Shown here: piece by piece, positions 19,955 to 32,615 of the stretch
How positions within the stretch are numbered: the stretch's first letter is position 1
How the letters are laid out: every line of letters begins with the position of its first letter
Assembly: GCF_022965805.1 (NCBI RefSeq)
Contig: NC_133114.1
Span: forward strand, 3,556,761 to 3,620,760
DNA: 64,000 bases
Origin: Primulina eburnea
Lineage: Eukaryota > Streptophyta > Magnoliopsida > Lamiales > Gesneriaceae
Direction of reading: 5' to 3'
The notes under the pieces: generated by a model
Database searches by the model: none
What the model saw: only the letters and a program-made list of their open reading frames with translations
What the model was told of the DNA's origin: nothing
Position numbers and translations under genes: made by a program

Positions 19955-22149
19955 CATAGTAACAGGTACTATTCTTTATGATTATATTGCATATGTATTG
20001 GTATGTACTAGTGCATTTTTAGGAATACCTGTGATTGAGTAGCATGGAGGTATGCTGTATCTGTTGGGTCTGTTTGTACTGTAGTATTGATTCCCTTACT
20101 TGTAAGGCAACTGTTATTAGCCGAGATTTCTGTATATGTTGTATACTACAGTAAGATGAAAATGGAATCGAGTTCGATTATGATGTACTTGTGTTTTCTG
20201 ATTTGAATGCATTATTGACATTTATATGCTAAACAAGTACAGACATATTGCAGAACTGGTTCCAGAAATGGTAAGATGTAGATCAGAGATGACTGATCAG
20301 TGGAGATACCACAGTAAGGATTATAGATTTTAATTCCTTTGATATCTGTATTGTATATGACTCGATTAATACAGAAAGGAGCAGATTGCATCCTTATGTA
20401 TTCAGTAGACCCACTGAAATCGAGCCTAGCATTGGCAGATTTGCCAATGCTGTATGAGTTGGCTGATGTTGCCTAGATTGGATTTCAGATTTGATTTATA
20501 TCAGAAAGATAGATTCAGAATTGAATTACGATCTAGTATTGTTTGTCTGTTAGATTCAGTACAGAATGATATTTAATATTTAAAGATTTGTTGAATATTG
20601 AGAGAACGGAGATTATTGTATACAGAAATTAGTCAGATAAGAATTCCGCTTGAAACAGATTGTATTCAGAATATGCGATATCTGGAAGTAGTATACAGAT
20701 TGATCTGATACAGTTTAGATTAAGATCAGTGACAGAGCACGATATCGATGTCAGAAAGATCAGAAATTTCAGAAAAGTCCGAGATGAGATATAACAGTTG
20801 ATCAGAATGACATGAAGATATTGACCAGAAATCGTTGTTTTATGAGTTCCCTGAACTCACTAGATTGTTATGAACCGTTGAGATTATATACAGTTCAATT
20901 GTATCCGAGTTAAATTCGCAAGTTACGGCAGTTCAGAAATGAAAGCAGAATATGTCAGAATGTTTCAGAATTGTAAAACAGAATTGACATTGAGAATCAG
21001 AGCCGAATACCAGGTAGGTATTTCTTCTTTAATTTATATTATTAACTGATTTAGTTGTGCCGAATCAGATATCACGAGTAGTGTCAGACATGCACAGTGA
21101 TAGATTCAGTTTTCATTCGGATAGCAGACAGTTTTGATATAAACAGATTAAATCAGTTGTAACAGAATTTGTATGGAAATGTTGGCAGAAATTATACTGA
21201 TATGTCTGACTTAATAACAGAATAGGCAGAAAGATAGGAATCAGAAGATTATTACAGAATTTGAATAATTCTGAATAGAAATGGGATTGTATTTCTATGG
21301 CGTTAGTAATGACATTACTGCCATTTTTCTTCAGATGGTAAGATAATATGATTATGATTGACAGATTGTTCAATCTATATCAATTAGTTTGTACCAGATA
21401 ACGTACAAACAGAACCAGATGACACAGATTGATGTCAGAAGAATGATCAGAGTCAACAGAATGTTGAGATAGAGTAGATCAGAATGTGATTTTCTGGTTG
21501 ATTTTGTACTTGTGATAGAGTGTATCATGAGTTTCTTCTTAGATTGTGTTACAACTGGCAGACAGTCAGAATGTATTGTACAGATCGTGAAAGATTTTGG
21601 TAGAGCTATATAGTGCTGGATGTTAGCACTAATGGATATGACTTATTATCACTGCGTGACAATACCTATCAGCTTATCAGATTGGTAATGAGATAGTTAC
21701 AGTCAAGACAGTTACAGTGAATACTATAGATTTCTATTTCTTTGGAAGAGAATTCGAAGGAAGATAAAGATAGTTCAGAATGAACAGATTTAAGAAACCA
21801 GCATCAGATGATGATGATTGGTATTTGAGGTCGAGGATTGAATATGTCCTAGATCGAGAGCAACAGATTGCTGATAGTTGGCTGTGTGGAATTATTATAC
21901 ACTATGGATTGGTTTATACGGATGTTGTATAACCAACATGACAAGATTGATTCTGTCAGAGTTAGTTTAAGCACTATTATGACGGTATAGTTCATAAAGT
22001 TTTATTCCAGATTTGACATCAGAGGTTGACACAAGAAAGAGATTTCAGAACGGGTTCATTGAGATGAGTTTTGATTTATACTCTGTTATACATTTCTTCT
22101 AATATATCTGAATTGAATGCTTGCGAGTTCGAGGACGAACTCAGATCTA
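19955..22149 (+). other. Internal region without pol
   Basis: About 2.2 kb with stops in all frames. Only a vestige of protease sequence is seen, near 19960-20040. The sequence is unusually rich in CAGAA/CAGAT pentamers. No RT, RNase H or integrase motif could be found. Confidence 0.6.
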
Positions 22150-22162
22150 AGAGGGGGAGAAA
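22150..22162 (+). promoter_or_regulatory. Polypurine tract
   Basis: AGAGGGGGAGAAA immediately before the 3' LTR. Confidence 0.85.
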
Positions 22163-24382
22163 TGTAATGCCCGAGATTTAATTATTATAATCAGACGTTG
22201 ATTAATTGGCATGATTAAGGTTGTAAGAACTCAAATGAACCGTTATGCCGAGACCGAGCGTCGTTGCATAAGTAGCCAAGGATTTGGCCAGAACCCTCGG
22301 CGCTCGAGCGGTAGAAAAGCACCGTCCGAGCGCCAATGCATCGCAAAGTATTGTTCGGACAGAATGTCTGGCGCTCGAGCGGCAGAAAGTTACCGCTCAA
22401 GCGCCAGTGTGTAATCGCCGAGGCTTGGACAGAAGGCTCCGCGCTCGAGCGGTAAAGATTGACCGCTCGAGCGCGAATCATGCAGAACGAAATTGTGCCA
22501 CTTGCCCTGATGCATGCGCGAGTATATATATAGATATATATATATGTAACAAACAAAAATCTTCAGAAAGAAAATCGAGAAAGGTCCCTGGGTATGTGTT
22601 GAAAATCCTTACGCCTTTTGCGAGAAATCCGTCCGTCCGATTTTGAATCCGACTTCGGTATTGAGTTCCTATCGACGTAGGTTACAACTGGACGTAAGTT
22701 TTACTACGTTTTGACATGTTTTGAAATTAGACTATTGTTAGAATTGAATAGGATTCATATATGATGTTCTGGTCATGTTAGACATCATAGAATCGAAGTC
22801 AAATTGAGAAACAGACTGCTTATGAAATTGTTATGATTTTTGGATTCGATTTGACTGAGAATTCATATCATAACTGTATGGTTATTGAGATTATGACTGG
22901 TATCGACATTGATTATGAATTCGGGTATTATATCTGTGATGTTCGGACTGACGGGGTTATCGAGACTGTATTGTTATACCGTCGAAACATCAGTTAATTG
23001 ATATTGATCGGATTCAGTAGCGATTTCGATTATATCGTGATATTGTCGATATGGATTAGATTGTATCTTGATTTGATATCGATCAGCATATATTTCGATT
23101 TGAATATTGATCAGAACAGGTATTGAATTGAGTTGTATATTGATATTATATCTGTTCGGTATTGTTATTACCAGATTGAGAATGGACCGAGATAGAGTCG
23201 GGAATTCTTCTTCTTCTTCAGAGCGAGGAGATAAAGGTATAAATTAATGTTGAGTTGGGATTGAACAACTCGAGTAAGGTTTGACTCGAGTTTCCCTAAA
23301 TCACATACTTTATTTTATTGCATGGATATTTGCATTAAATTGACTTATGTACTTGTTCTCTTGATATTAGATAACAGGTATTAGACAAGTTATCTTGTGA
23401 CAGAAGTGCCGGATAGTGGTGGTATCGCCACGGCACATTGCACGATGTCTCAAGATAGGATATTAGCGATAGAGCTACAGTCCTTGACGGTTAGGTCAGG
23501 ACACTGGATGTTTGGTTATATCGAGTAATGGAATCTATTACGGAATTCGATATAGGAACACCATATTTGGTTATATCGAGTAATGGAATCTATTACGGAA
23601 TTCGATATAGGAACACCATATTTGGTTATATCGAGTAAAGGGTATTGGAATTCTTCTATTACGGAATTCGATATAGGAATACCAGGGCACTGGTTATATC
23701 GAGTAATAGAGATTATGGTTCCATCCTTTACGGAATTCGATATAGGAATACCACATCTGGAAACCGGGATCCCTAGACTAGGATTGAGTCTAGTCTGAAT
23801 GATGTAGCTACGAGTATTGTCGACAGTTTGATATTGATTATGTTCCTGATATTGGTACATGCTTAGAATAGGATTTATTCTAGATATTGAATTATGTTCC
23901 TGATTAGGGTACATGTTTAGAATATGATTTATGCTTGTTATTGATTTATATCCTGATGTTGATATAGGATATGATTTTTGTTATATGCTCTTATATGATT
24001 TATATGATTGCATGTATACATGATTTATACTGGGATATTTATATCTCACCGGAGTTATCCGGCTGTTGTCTTGTCTGTATGTGTGCATGGCAACAGGTGG
24101 GATAGGAGCGGGGTCAAGAAGAGAACGAGGCTGGACTAGATAGCGTGGAGATCCGGGCTTCAGAAGCAACTTAGGATTCAGCACTGATATGTAGTTGAAC
24201 CTAGTTGGATTATTGTAAATGACATCAGATTTGTATGTTCATGTTTAACATGTAATTGGATTTTAACTACATTACGTTTCCGCTTTGCATTTTAAAAGAA
24301 AAATTTTTAGACCCTGTTTATTATGAATGATTTAATATTCCTAAAGATGATTAAGGAATGGATTAGCGTCCGGGTCCCCACA
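22163..24382 (+). repeat. 3' LTR of the gag-only gypsy element
   Basis: 2,220 bp, the same length as the 5' LTR and almost identical to it. It includes the hairpin array (22299-22475) and the 60-bp inverted units (23512-23750). A GCAAC duplication follows. Confidence 0.93.
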
Positions 24383-24387
24383 GCAAC

Positions 24388-25532
24388 GTTCCTCAGGGAG
24401 ACCCGTGGCTAGTCAAGACAGTTTAAACCGATCTAGATCATGTTTTCTTACGTTACCTAATAATTATTATTCAACTTAATTATCCACATTTATGTGAATT
24501 TTTATAAGCCAATTTTTCGTTTAATATCTTTATATTCACATTTTTACTTAATATGAACAAATAATTTCCCCATTAGTTTTTCTCTTCAATCAGAGTAGTG
24601 ATAAAGTGAGGATCACATTTACGATAAAATGTGGGCTACTCATCAGTTTTTCTCTTTTATCAGAGTAGTGATAAAGTGATGATTATTTGTTCATTTGTGA
24701 ACATCTAAAATATTTTATAATATTATATTCACATCTTATTTGATATGTTCATTACAAATTATAAACAACTCAATATAATTTAATATGAACATAATGTGAA
24801 TATTGATTTACCAAAATATTTTTAAATACAATTTGCATTTAAAAAACTTTAAAAATAAATGCAAGTATAATATTAAATTTTCATGTACAAATCAAACACT
24901 TATCTATAATATTTGAGATTATATTTAACATGCAAAATAATTTCTAAACATATATTAGAAATTAAGTTGATCTTTGAATTATTTTAATGTGTACAAATTA
25001 TCTAACCAAATACTATATGTATACAGAATTATACATATAATTTAATTACACATTAATTATTTATTTATTATTATTATTAAAAATAATAAAATATATATAT
25101 ATATACACATATATTTTAACCGACACATGCATAATCAATATATGTGGGTCTCTCATATAATATATTTTTTTAAATAAAATAAAATAATATAAACTGCATG
25201 CATTTAATTCTTCACGTGATATGCTTATCATATTAAATTCTTTGCAGCGGATGCATTAGATTTCCATTCTTTTATATCAACATCATCTTCAACCTTTCGT
25301 TAGAAAATTTTCTGAAACTTTCGTATTAAATTTTTCTTCTCTCAAAAAATTTTCAAAATTCAGAAAACTGTATATTTTTATTTTCAAGGTACAACCGAGA
25401 ACAAATTCTCAGGTAAGTTTCTTAATATTGTATGTTCGCCCTTTAAATTTTAAGTTTCTTACGTAAAACTTAAAATTCTTTTCCCAAAACTTCATGATAT
25501 GAAAACAAATATTTTCAAGGCAGGGGTATCAT
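24388..25532 (-). other. Leader of a copia element, no gene seen
   Basis: AT-rich non-coding DNA between the gypsy insertion and the PBS at 25533. A segment of about 45 bp ending in AGTGATAAAGTGA occurs twice (24577-24612, 24640-24680). The orientation of the PBS makes this the minus-strand leader. Its gag and pol are not present in the window. Confidence 0.4.
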
Positions 25533-25545
25533 GGCTCTGATACCA
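25533..25545 (-). promoter_or_regulatory. Primer-binding site, initiator tRNA-Met
   Basis: TGGTATCAGAGCC on the minus strand, two bases from the LTR end at 25548. Confidence 0.8.
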
Positions 25546-25547
25546 AA

Positions 25548-25943
25548 TGTTAGAATTTTTCTCAAAATCATGTTTCTACGTATATATAAACATGATATAT
25601 AATATGCAGAAACTTAATCAAGAATTACCTCCGACCATTGAAATTTTTTGATTTCTTTGCTTTTCCTTTGATCGATGTCTTCTAAGCACTCCACCCTCTC
25701 GATAGATGGTGTATATTTCTTATGAGGTGTGTGTGCTTAGGGATCTCAATCGCTCTATTTATAGGCGTTTTCTCATACCATCGATGAGTGTATCGGGAGA
25801 CGAGATTCAGAAGAAGAAACGTGTACGCATCTCAATTTTCTAAAGTTGAGGCTGCGTACGCAAGTTTCTTCAAAATATGTAGGCGATGACCGTCGTCAAT
25901 TCATACACGATACTTCTTTTAAACATGTGTCATATTTTCTTAC
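25548..25943 (-). repeat. Copia-type 5' LTR (396 bp)
   Basis: Begins TGTAAGAAAA (25943, minus) and ends TTCTAACA (25548), directly before a PBS. A TATA-like CTATAAATAG lies on the minus strand near 25770-25761. It interrupts the B3-like gene remnant to its right. The matching LTR was not found. Confidence 0.65.
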
Positions 25944-26378
25944 ATTCTCTTCTTGTCTTCAACTTGTGCAAATTTCGCCCTCCTTGTTTCATTAGTAGTT
26001 TTGTATTCATGTGAAAGCATGACTAGCATATCTATCCGATCACGTAAAAATCCAACACTCGAGCCCAGGTCTTCAAAAGATTTAAGAGTTTTGTCCCAGT
26101 GCTGCAAATTGTGAACAGAGAACGTGATACTAGTAGATTTTAGAGCATCGGCAATCTTCGAGGTTTTGAAAATCGCTCCATTAACTAGCTTACGGTCAAG
26201 GCCCTTCATAAGATGATGATGAAGAAACATTTTTTTTGCTGCTACATAGTTGATAATACTTCATTTTAGCATGTAATGGTAATTCCGAGTCAAGAATTAG
26301 GCTATTCACGTAAATCATGATATCCTCAAATCTTTTTACCTCTTGGAACTTAACAGATTCTGAAAACTTGATGCCTTT
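25944..26378 (-). pseudogene. B3-type gene remnant, C-terminal helical part
   Basis: Two adjoining minus-strand frames read as one protein broken by a frameshift in a run of seven A near 26230: KFQEVKRFEDIMIYVNSLI and KMKYYQLC, then FLHHHLMKGLDRKLV and KTLKSFEDLGSSVGFLRDRI. From memory this matches the conserved C-terminal region of plant B3-domain proteins of the Os01g0234100 type. No DNA-binding domain is seen. The gene is cut on the left by a copia LTR (25943) and on the right by a solo LTR (26379). A piece beyond that LTR (28644-28714) may belong to it. Confidence 0.5.
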
Positions 26379-28158
26379 TGTGGGGACCCGGACGCTAATC
26401 ATGTTCTAAATCATAATTATGACTAATTAATCAATTATAATAAACAGGGTCTAATTTTTTTTTTTAAAATTACACAGCGGAAACATAATGTAATTAAATT
26501 CAAATTACATATTAAACATAGCATACAATTATTGTATAATCCACAATGATCCGACTAGGTTCAACTACAAGTCAGTTCTGAATCCTACGTTGCTTCAAAG
26601 CCCGGATCTCCACGCTATCTAGTCCAGCCTCGTTCTCTTCTCGACCCTGATCCTAGCCCACCTGTTGCCATGCACACATACAAACAAGACAACAGCCGGA
26701 TAACTCCGGTGAGATATAAATATCCCAGTATAAATCATGTATACATGCAATCATATAACCAATATAAAAGCATATGTCAAAAATCATATCATATATCAAA
26801 ATCATGATATCAATCCATAACAAGAATAAATCATATTCTATACATGTACTCTAATCCGGAACATAATTCAATATCCAGAATAAATTTTATTCTAAGTATG
26901 TATCAATATCAGGGACATACTCCATATCAAGAATAACTCCTATTCTAAACATGTACCAATATCAGGAACAACAAGGAATATGAACCATATTCAGGAACAT
27001 AGTCAACATCAATAAATATAAATCAATATAATTGTCACTCAAACTCGTGACTCCACGTTTTAGACTAGACTCAATCCTAGCCTAGGGATCCCGGTTTCCA
27101 GATGTGGTATTCCTATATCGACCAACAGTAATAGAAAAGACTCCAGTTCTATCCACGTCGATATAACCAAACATCCAGTGTCCTGACCTAACCGTCATGG
27201 ACTGTGGTCCTATCACCAATATCATGTCCTGTGACAAAGTGCAATGGGCCAGTGACGAGTCCTCACTATCCGGCCCTTCTGTCACCAGATGAAATGTCTA
27301 CGACTAAGCCTATCCGCTTACGACTCAAGACATACATTGTCTATAAATCCATAGACCAAAAATATCAATCGTATTCAATTGCAAATATCAATGAAATAAA
27401 GTAAAGTATGTGATTTAGGGAAACTCGAGTCAAACCTCACTCGAGTTGTGCAATCCCAACTCAACATTAATTTATACATTTATCTTCTCGCTCAGAAGAA
27501 GAAGAAGAAGAAGTCCCGACTCTATCTCGGTCCATTCCCAATCTGGTAATAACAATACCGAACAGATATAATATCAATATTCAATTCAATTCAACACATG
27601 TTCTGATCAATATTCAAATCGAAATATATGCTGATCGATATCCAGTCAAGATACACTCTATTCCATATCAACCATATCACGATATAATCGAAATCACTAC
27701 AGAATCTGATCAATATCAATTAACTGATGTTTCAACGGTATAACAATACAGTCTCGATAACCCCGTCAATTCAAACATCACAGATATAATACCAGAACTC
27801 ATAATCAATGTCGATACCAGTCATAATTTCAATAACAACACAATTATGATATGAATTCTCAGTCCAATCGAATCCAAAAATCATAACAATTCCATAATCA
27901 GTCTGTTTCTCAATCTGAATTCGATTCTATGATGTCTAACGTGACAAGAACATCATATGTGAATCCTATTCAATTCTGACAATAGTCTAATTTCAAAACA
28001 TGTCAAAACGTAGCACAACTTACGTCCAGTTGTAGCCTGCGTTGATAGGAACTCCGTACTGAAGTCGGATTCAAAATCAGACGGGCGGATTGAAATAAAA
28101 AGGCGTAAGAATCTAGAGCTTCCCTCGGTTTTCTTCTTTCAATCTGAATAAATGTTTG

Positions 28159-28163
<5 letters not shown>

Positions 28164-28254
<91 letters not shown>
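28164..28254. repeat. (TA)n microsatellite, about 45 repeats
   Basis: An uninterrupted TA tract in the solo LTR at the position of the TATA-like box of the related LTRs. Confidence 0.95.
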
Positions 28255-28255
<1 letters not shown>

Positions 28256-28304
28256 TTAATTCGTGCATGCAAGGGCAAGTGGCATCTTTTCGTTCTGCAT
28301 GACT

Positions 28305-28483
28305 CGCGCTCGGGCGGTAAGAAACTACCGCTCGAGCGCGGCAGTTTCTGCCCAAGCATTTTCAACTTGCACCCTTGGCGCTCGAGCGGTAATATTCTAC
28401 CGCTCGGGCGCCACATCTTCTGCCCGAGACACATTTCTGTTGAACATTAGCGCTCGGGCGGTCAAAAACCACCGCTCGGGCGC
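28305..28483. repeat. GC-rich hairpin array, diverged copy
   Basis: Three inverted units with GCGCTCGGGCGGT-type arms. The sequences differ from the 16534 array, but arm pairing is largely kept: CTCGGGCG faces CGCTCGAGCG. This suggests selection or gene conversion on structure. Confidence 0.85.
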
Positions 28484-28643
28484 CACACTCTCTGCCCAAC
28501 TTCCTCGAATTTCACATGTAGTCTTATTTTCGTGTCCCGATTAATCCTTTCATAATCATATCAAATTATATATCAATAATTATAGATTACTAGGATTAAA
28601 TTTCCGGGCATTACACCTTTAGAGGTAACTGAGCATAAATTAT

Positions 28644-28714
28644 TACAATGCTTCAGGGGAAGCAGACAATCCTAATTTAGATTTGATGTACTGTTCTCTT
28701 GATGGTTGTTTTAC
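28644..28714 (-). pseudogene. Possible further piece of the B3-type gene
   Basis: A short open stretch (EQYIKSKLGLSASPEAL) ends in TAATAA. It lies directly across the solo LTR from the B3-like remnant and on the same strand. Too short for certainty. Confidence 0.3.
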
Positions 28715-28719
28715 GAAAT

Positions 28720-30984
28720 ACAATCTAGATCATATTCTTCCTATAGAGCTATGCCAATTCTCGTATTTTCTGCCATTTGATCAAATATGTTCTTGTTATT
28801 ATTTCGGACTAGCGAATTGTGATTTCTGCCTTTAACAATTTGTAAACAATCTAGCAAAAATTATGACAAGAATGGCTCACCAGTATAAGTGGATGTTGGA
28901 GTACCGTTTTCTTGCACCCAAGGCGCAACATAAGTTGAAAAATTTTAATTTCGATGTACGAAACATTCCTTGTGCATCGTTTAATTATAATATTCATAGG
29001 ATGCTTAGAATGGTTTATCTTTGTCTATTTAACACTTACATCAAACTAGTCCAAGATTAGTGGAGTTGGTCCTTCTTGTAAATCCCTACAAACAATTCTT
29101 CCTCTTTTGGTCGCATAATCAAATCCACGATCGGAGACTGGATTTTTGTTTAGATTACAATAGAGATTTTACACAATTTTGCATCGAGACTGGATCATCG
29201 GAATTTCACAGATCTTGTGGCGGCGTGGCCGTGAATTTTTTCTTGTTAAAAATTGAGGTGGTTGATCCCATTAGGATTCTTATTTTCATTAATTAGATAA
29301 AATTCTCATGTTCATACAAAGTCAACTCTTGATAATGCATAATATATACTAGCTATTTTGTATACGCACTGAGTGTGTGTACAATTTTTTTTATAATTAT
29401 CAATAGATTAAAGTGAAATTTGATAATTTATCAAGGGACTAAAGTGCTATTTGTATTGTTGTAATTAAAAAATAAAAATAAAAACAAAATTGTAATATTA
29501 GTATAACATAAGGGCAACATTGGAAGAGCAAAAAACAGACCAAGACACCATTTTTGTCTACATGTATATTTGTATGTATATATTTACTTTAGTACATCTA
29601 TACATACATATACATATAGACATATATGTAATATTAAATAACCATTATTTAATTTCTTCGTTATTTGTTAATAAATTAATTAATTAATTCCAATAGAATA
29701 TAAGTCCGACCGATAATCAGACAGCGCTGATATAACAATGGCACATATATTATTTATGTAATGAAAATCGAAAATTTCAAAGATCAAAATTTTCATTAAT
29801 CTATATTTGATGGCTGCCAGTTTTGTGAACTCGTTCACCAGAACAGAAAGTTTCACTCTCATCACTTAATTAACAGTTAAGCTAACTTCCACATCTTTCG
29901 TAATTTGGAATTCGCTTATAACTCCTTTATAAGCAATCTATTTGATCTTCATCGAGCTACAGTTGCCAAATTCAACTCCTTGAACTTGATTATCTCAATA
30001 GAAACACAGAATCCGATACTTATGTGACTCTCACTGGTTCAGGCATACAGCTAGCTGTGGGTTCATGATTTCGTGTGATTAAGAATAACATTTATTTTTA
30101 TAACAGCTTACTTTAATTAGCATCATTCTTTTCATCAACCCTTGATCAAAAATGTCAGAACTCAAAGCTGATTGCACCAGCAGATCATGGTAAGAGCATC
30201 TAGTAGTATCGTCTCATGATCCCCCTATGTATCACTGATAGTGTCTGCAAGAACCTTAAATTATGGTTAGATATAATACGATATTTTCAACTCATATATC
30301 CCAATAAAAATGCAATCATTGATCTATCGAGAATTGCATGTAAATTCGATAACGATGTGATGTATCTTTAAGTAATAATAGTGATATCACATGTGCAAGT
30401 AGGAAAAGATCTTTCCCTAAAACACATTTCTTGCTCTGAAAATCATCCAGCTAAGGAGCATAACATATTCCATAAACCAAGAAAAAAAATTGAAATGGAA
30501 AATAACATGTAAAATGCCATAAAAAAACATACATAGATATCTAACTCTAAGAAGATACAGAGCTTTTTTTTATCGCTTCTATCTCTAAACTTGGCCATTA
30601 AGAGCAGAATCGAGGGGGTGAGCAGGGGAAAATAGCAGAAAAAAGCTTTAAATACCTAGGATTCTGTATTAGTTTTCAGTAGCATATATCTTGCACAACC
30701 ACTCTTAATCAATACTGAACAAAAGGTAAATCATTCAACCACATACTGAATACTCTCGCGCTAGTCTATGAATGCAAGTTGCACCCAAAGCATCCGGGCT
30801 GAGGGCCTCGTCTGGACATCAAACCCGCAAAATCTTAGCTTTCTAAGAACGTCCTAAGTCTATTAGCCATATCCAATACGCTAATACTAGTAGAGTCGCT
30901 GTGGGACGACCAACATATCCAAGTACGGTCGGCCAATATTTTGAATGCACGGATCACCAATGTCCGCCTTTTCCTTCAGTTCTT
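28720..30984. other. Sequence without a callable gene
   Basis: AT-rich DNA with short spurious ORFs only. It could be introns or flanks of the broken B3-type gene. No repeats with clear ends were seen. Confidence 0.35.
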
Positions 30985-31045
30985 CCAATACTAGTGTACA
31001 TGAGCGATCATGATGGTCCAAACTCTAACAAAAGAGTTGAAATTC
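30985..31045 (-). pseudogene. Possible relic exon, unidentified
   Basis: A minus-strand stretch reads LVLEELKEKADIGDPCIQN and continues a little further with protein-like composition. There is no start, splice site or family I can name. It may be chance. Confidence 0.2.
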
Positions 31046-31256
31046 ATTAGTTATCCCACGCTTACTTGAGAAGCCGTTAGGAAGACATAACAACCCTTCA
31101 AGAAATACTCGAATAAAACGAAATGCTAGCACGAAAAAGATTCAAGAGAACTGAAACAAAGGTGACAGAGCATTCTTTAATTTAGCTTGATGAAAAAGCT
31201 ACATTTGAAACATCTGACACGGAGCATTCATTCACGAGGTTTGGTGAAGAAGACGA

Positions 31257-31345
31257 AGGATATCATTTCCATGGATAACCCAAATAAGATATTTGTCTCA
31301 CAAAATACGGCCCGTGAAACCGTCTCACACAAGTTTTTGTCTTTT
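31257..31345. repeat. Truncated copy of a terminal-inverted MITE
   Basis: Matches the right half of the element at 47960-48112: ATAACCCAAATAAGATAT, then GTCTCACAAAATACG and the CCGTGAAACCGTCTCA end. Confidence 0.65.
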
Positions 31346-31614
31346 TTAAAATATATGTCGAGCAAAATGAGCCTTTCGATTTTTAAAAATCTAATTAAAT
31401 TATAAATTTAAAAAATATTGTATAAAATTTAAATTTTATTTTAGTTTCTTAAAATAATTTAACTAACATATATTAAAATATATTTTATTAAATAATTTGC
31501 TTATATCTTGTGATAAGCAAAATGTGTGTGCGATTACTTATAAATGTTATATATTTTAAAATACTTTCACAATGGTTGGTTATATATATGTGTCCTAAAT
31601 TTAGAGTGGAGAAA
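31346..31614. other. AT-rich flank
   Basis: No gene or repeat structure seen. Confidence 0.4.
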
Positions 31615-31619
31615 TATTA

Positions 31620-32615
31620 TGTTGGAAACTTAATTTCGGGTGTTTGACAAACTAAGAGATTAATTTATTGGAATAAACTGATCACACTTAAATCAACTGA
31701 GTTGCCTAATTGAAGATTAATGTGCAGTTTATTGAAGGCAACTGAAACCAGCTGAACTGAACTTACAAAGACAACTGACTGATCAGTTAGAAACTGATCA
31801 GATGACATATTCAGTTGTGATCTTACAGCTAATCACTCAGCTGTACACGTCATCAGTTGAAAAAGACATTCAACCGACAACAGTACAAAGCAGACTGCAA
31901 CTCGTAGTGAAACACCGCATTTCAGAGTTTACAGTGTACGAATGTCAGAAGAATATTGACGTGGCAATCAACGAATATAAATATTCAAATATTATTTATT
32001 GTTACCGTTGAAGAGAAGCCTGTAAATAGGTGAGAAGAGCAGTTGAGAAACAACTTTAAAATCAACACGATATATCTGTTCTCTCAAGCTTGTCGTTACC
32101 ATGCTGAAATCATTAATCTTTTTTGAGAATAAAAAAGCTCACACTTATCAGAATCATTCATAGCATTTGAGGCTACTTTTCGAGCTTAGAAGCACAAATC
32201 ATTGTATTGTGTATTTTGATCTAAACTAGATCAGGTGTGCTAAGTCCAGTCGAAGAACTGAGTGATATTTAAATAAACTAAGAGTTTCAGTCTTGGCAGT
32301 GTTAAGTCCAAACTGAAGTGGGTCTGTACAAGTTTTGTATCGATCAAAGTCTTTTAGTGCATATCATATATTTGTGATAGAAGGGGTGACGTATGAGTTA
32401 TTCTTTCTCCGAACATCCATAAATCTTCGTGTTATTCTTTCAGTTATTTATTCTATCTTTCAGTCAGTTTATTTCCGCAATTGTCATTGACTGAAAAGAT
32501 TCCTAAGTTTCATTTTGCCACAAAACTGATACTTCACTCGAAAATGATATAAAATTCGTGAGTGTTTATTCAACCCTCGTTTAAACACTTTTTAACCAAT
32601 CAACCGATCCTAACA
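31620..32615 (+). mobile_element. Solo copia LTR of the Sirevirus-like family (996 bp)
   Basis: Starts TGTTGGAAAC and ends CCTAACA, with a perfect TATTA duplication (31615-31619, 32616-32620). It matches the LTR at 12959-13938 in reverse orientation. It contains ACTGATCAGTT palindromes near 31779 and a TATAAATA box at 31976-31983. No PBS or coding part remains, so it is a solo LTR. Confidence 0.93.

Larger units (their letters stand above)
16398..24382 (+). mobile_element. Non-autonomous Ty3/gypsy-type LTR element (7,985 bp)
   Basis: Two 2,220-bp LTRs (16398-18617, 22163-24382) differ by only about six bases by eye. Perfect GCAAC duplications flank the element (16393-16397, 24383-24387). A tRNA-Met PBS follows the 5' LTR and a purine tract precedes the 3' LTR. 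The 3.5-kb interior holds one damaged gag and no recognisable pol, so this copy must have been moved by enzymes made elsewhere. Confidence 0.93.
26379..28615 (-). mobile_element. Solo gypsy LTR (2,237 bp)
   Basis: Bounded by TGTAATGCCC (minus, 28615) and CCCCACA (26379), with a perfect CCTTT duplication on both sides (26374-26378, 28616-28620). It is a diverged member of the LTR family at 16398. It carries the three hairpins (28305-28483). A long (TA)n stands where the relative has its TATA box. One LTR with an intact TSD means intra-element recombination removed the interior. Confidence 0.93.

Noticed and set aside
28003..28434. ORFs with long Ile-Tyr runs on both strands
   Set aside because: They are translations of the (TA)n tract inside a solo LTR.
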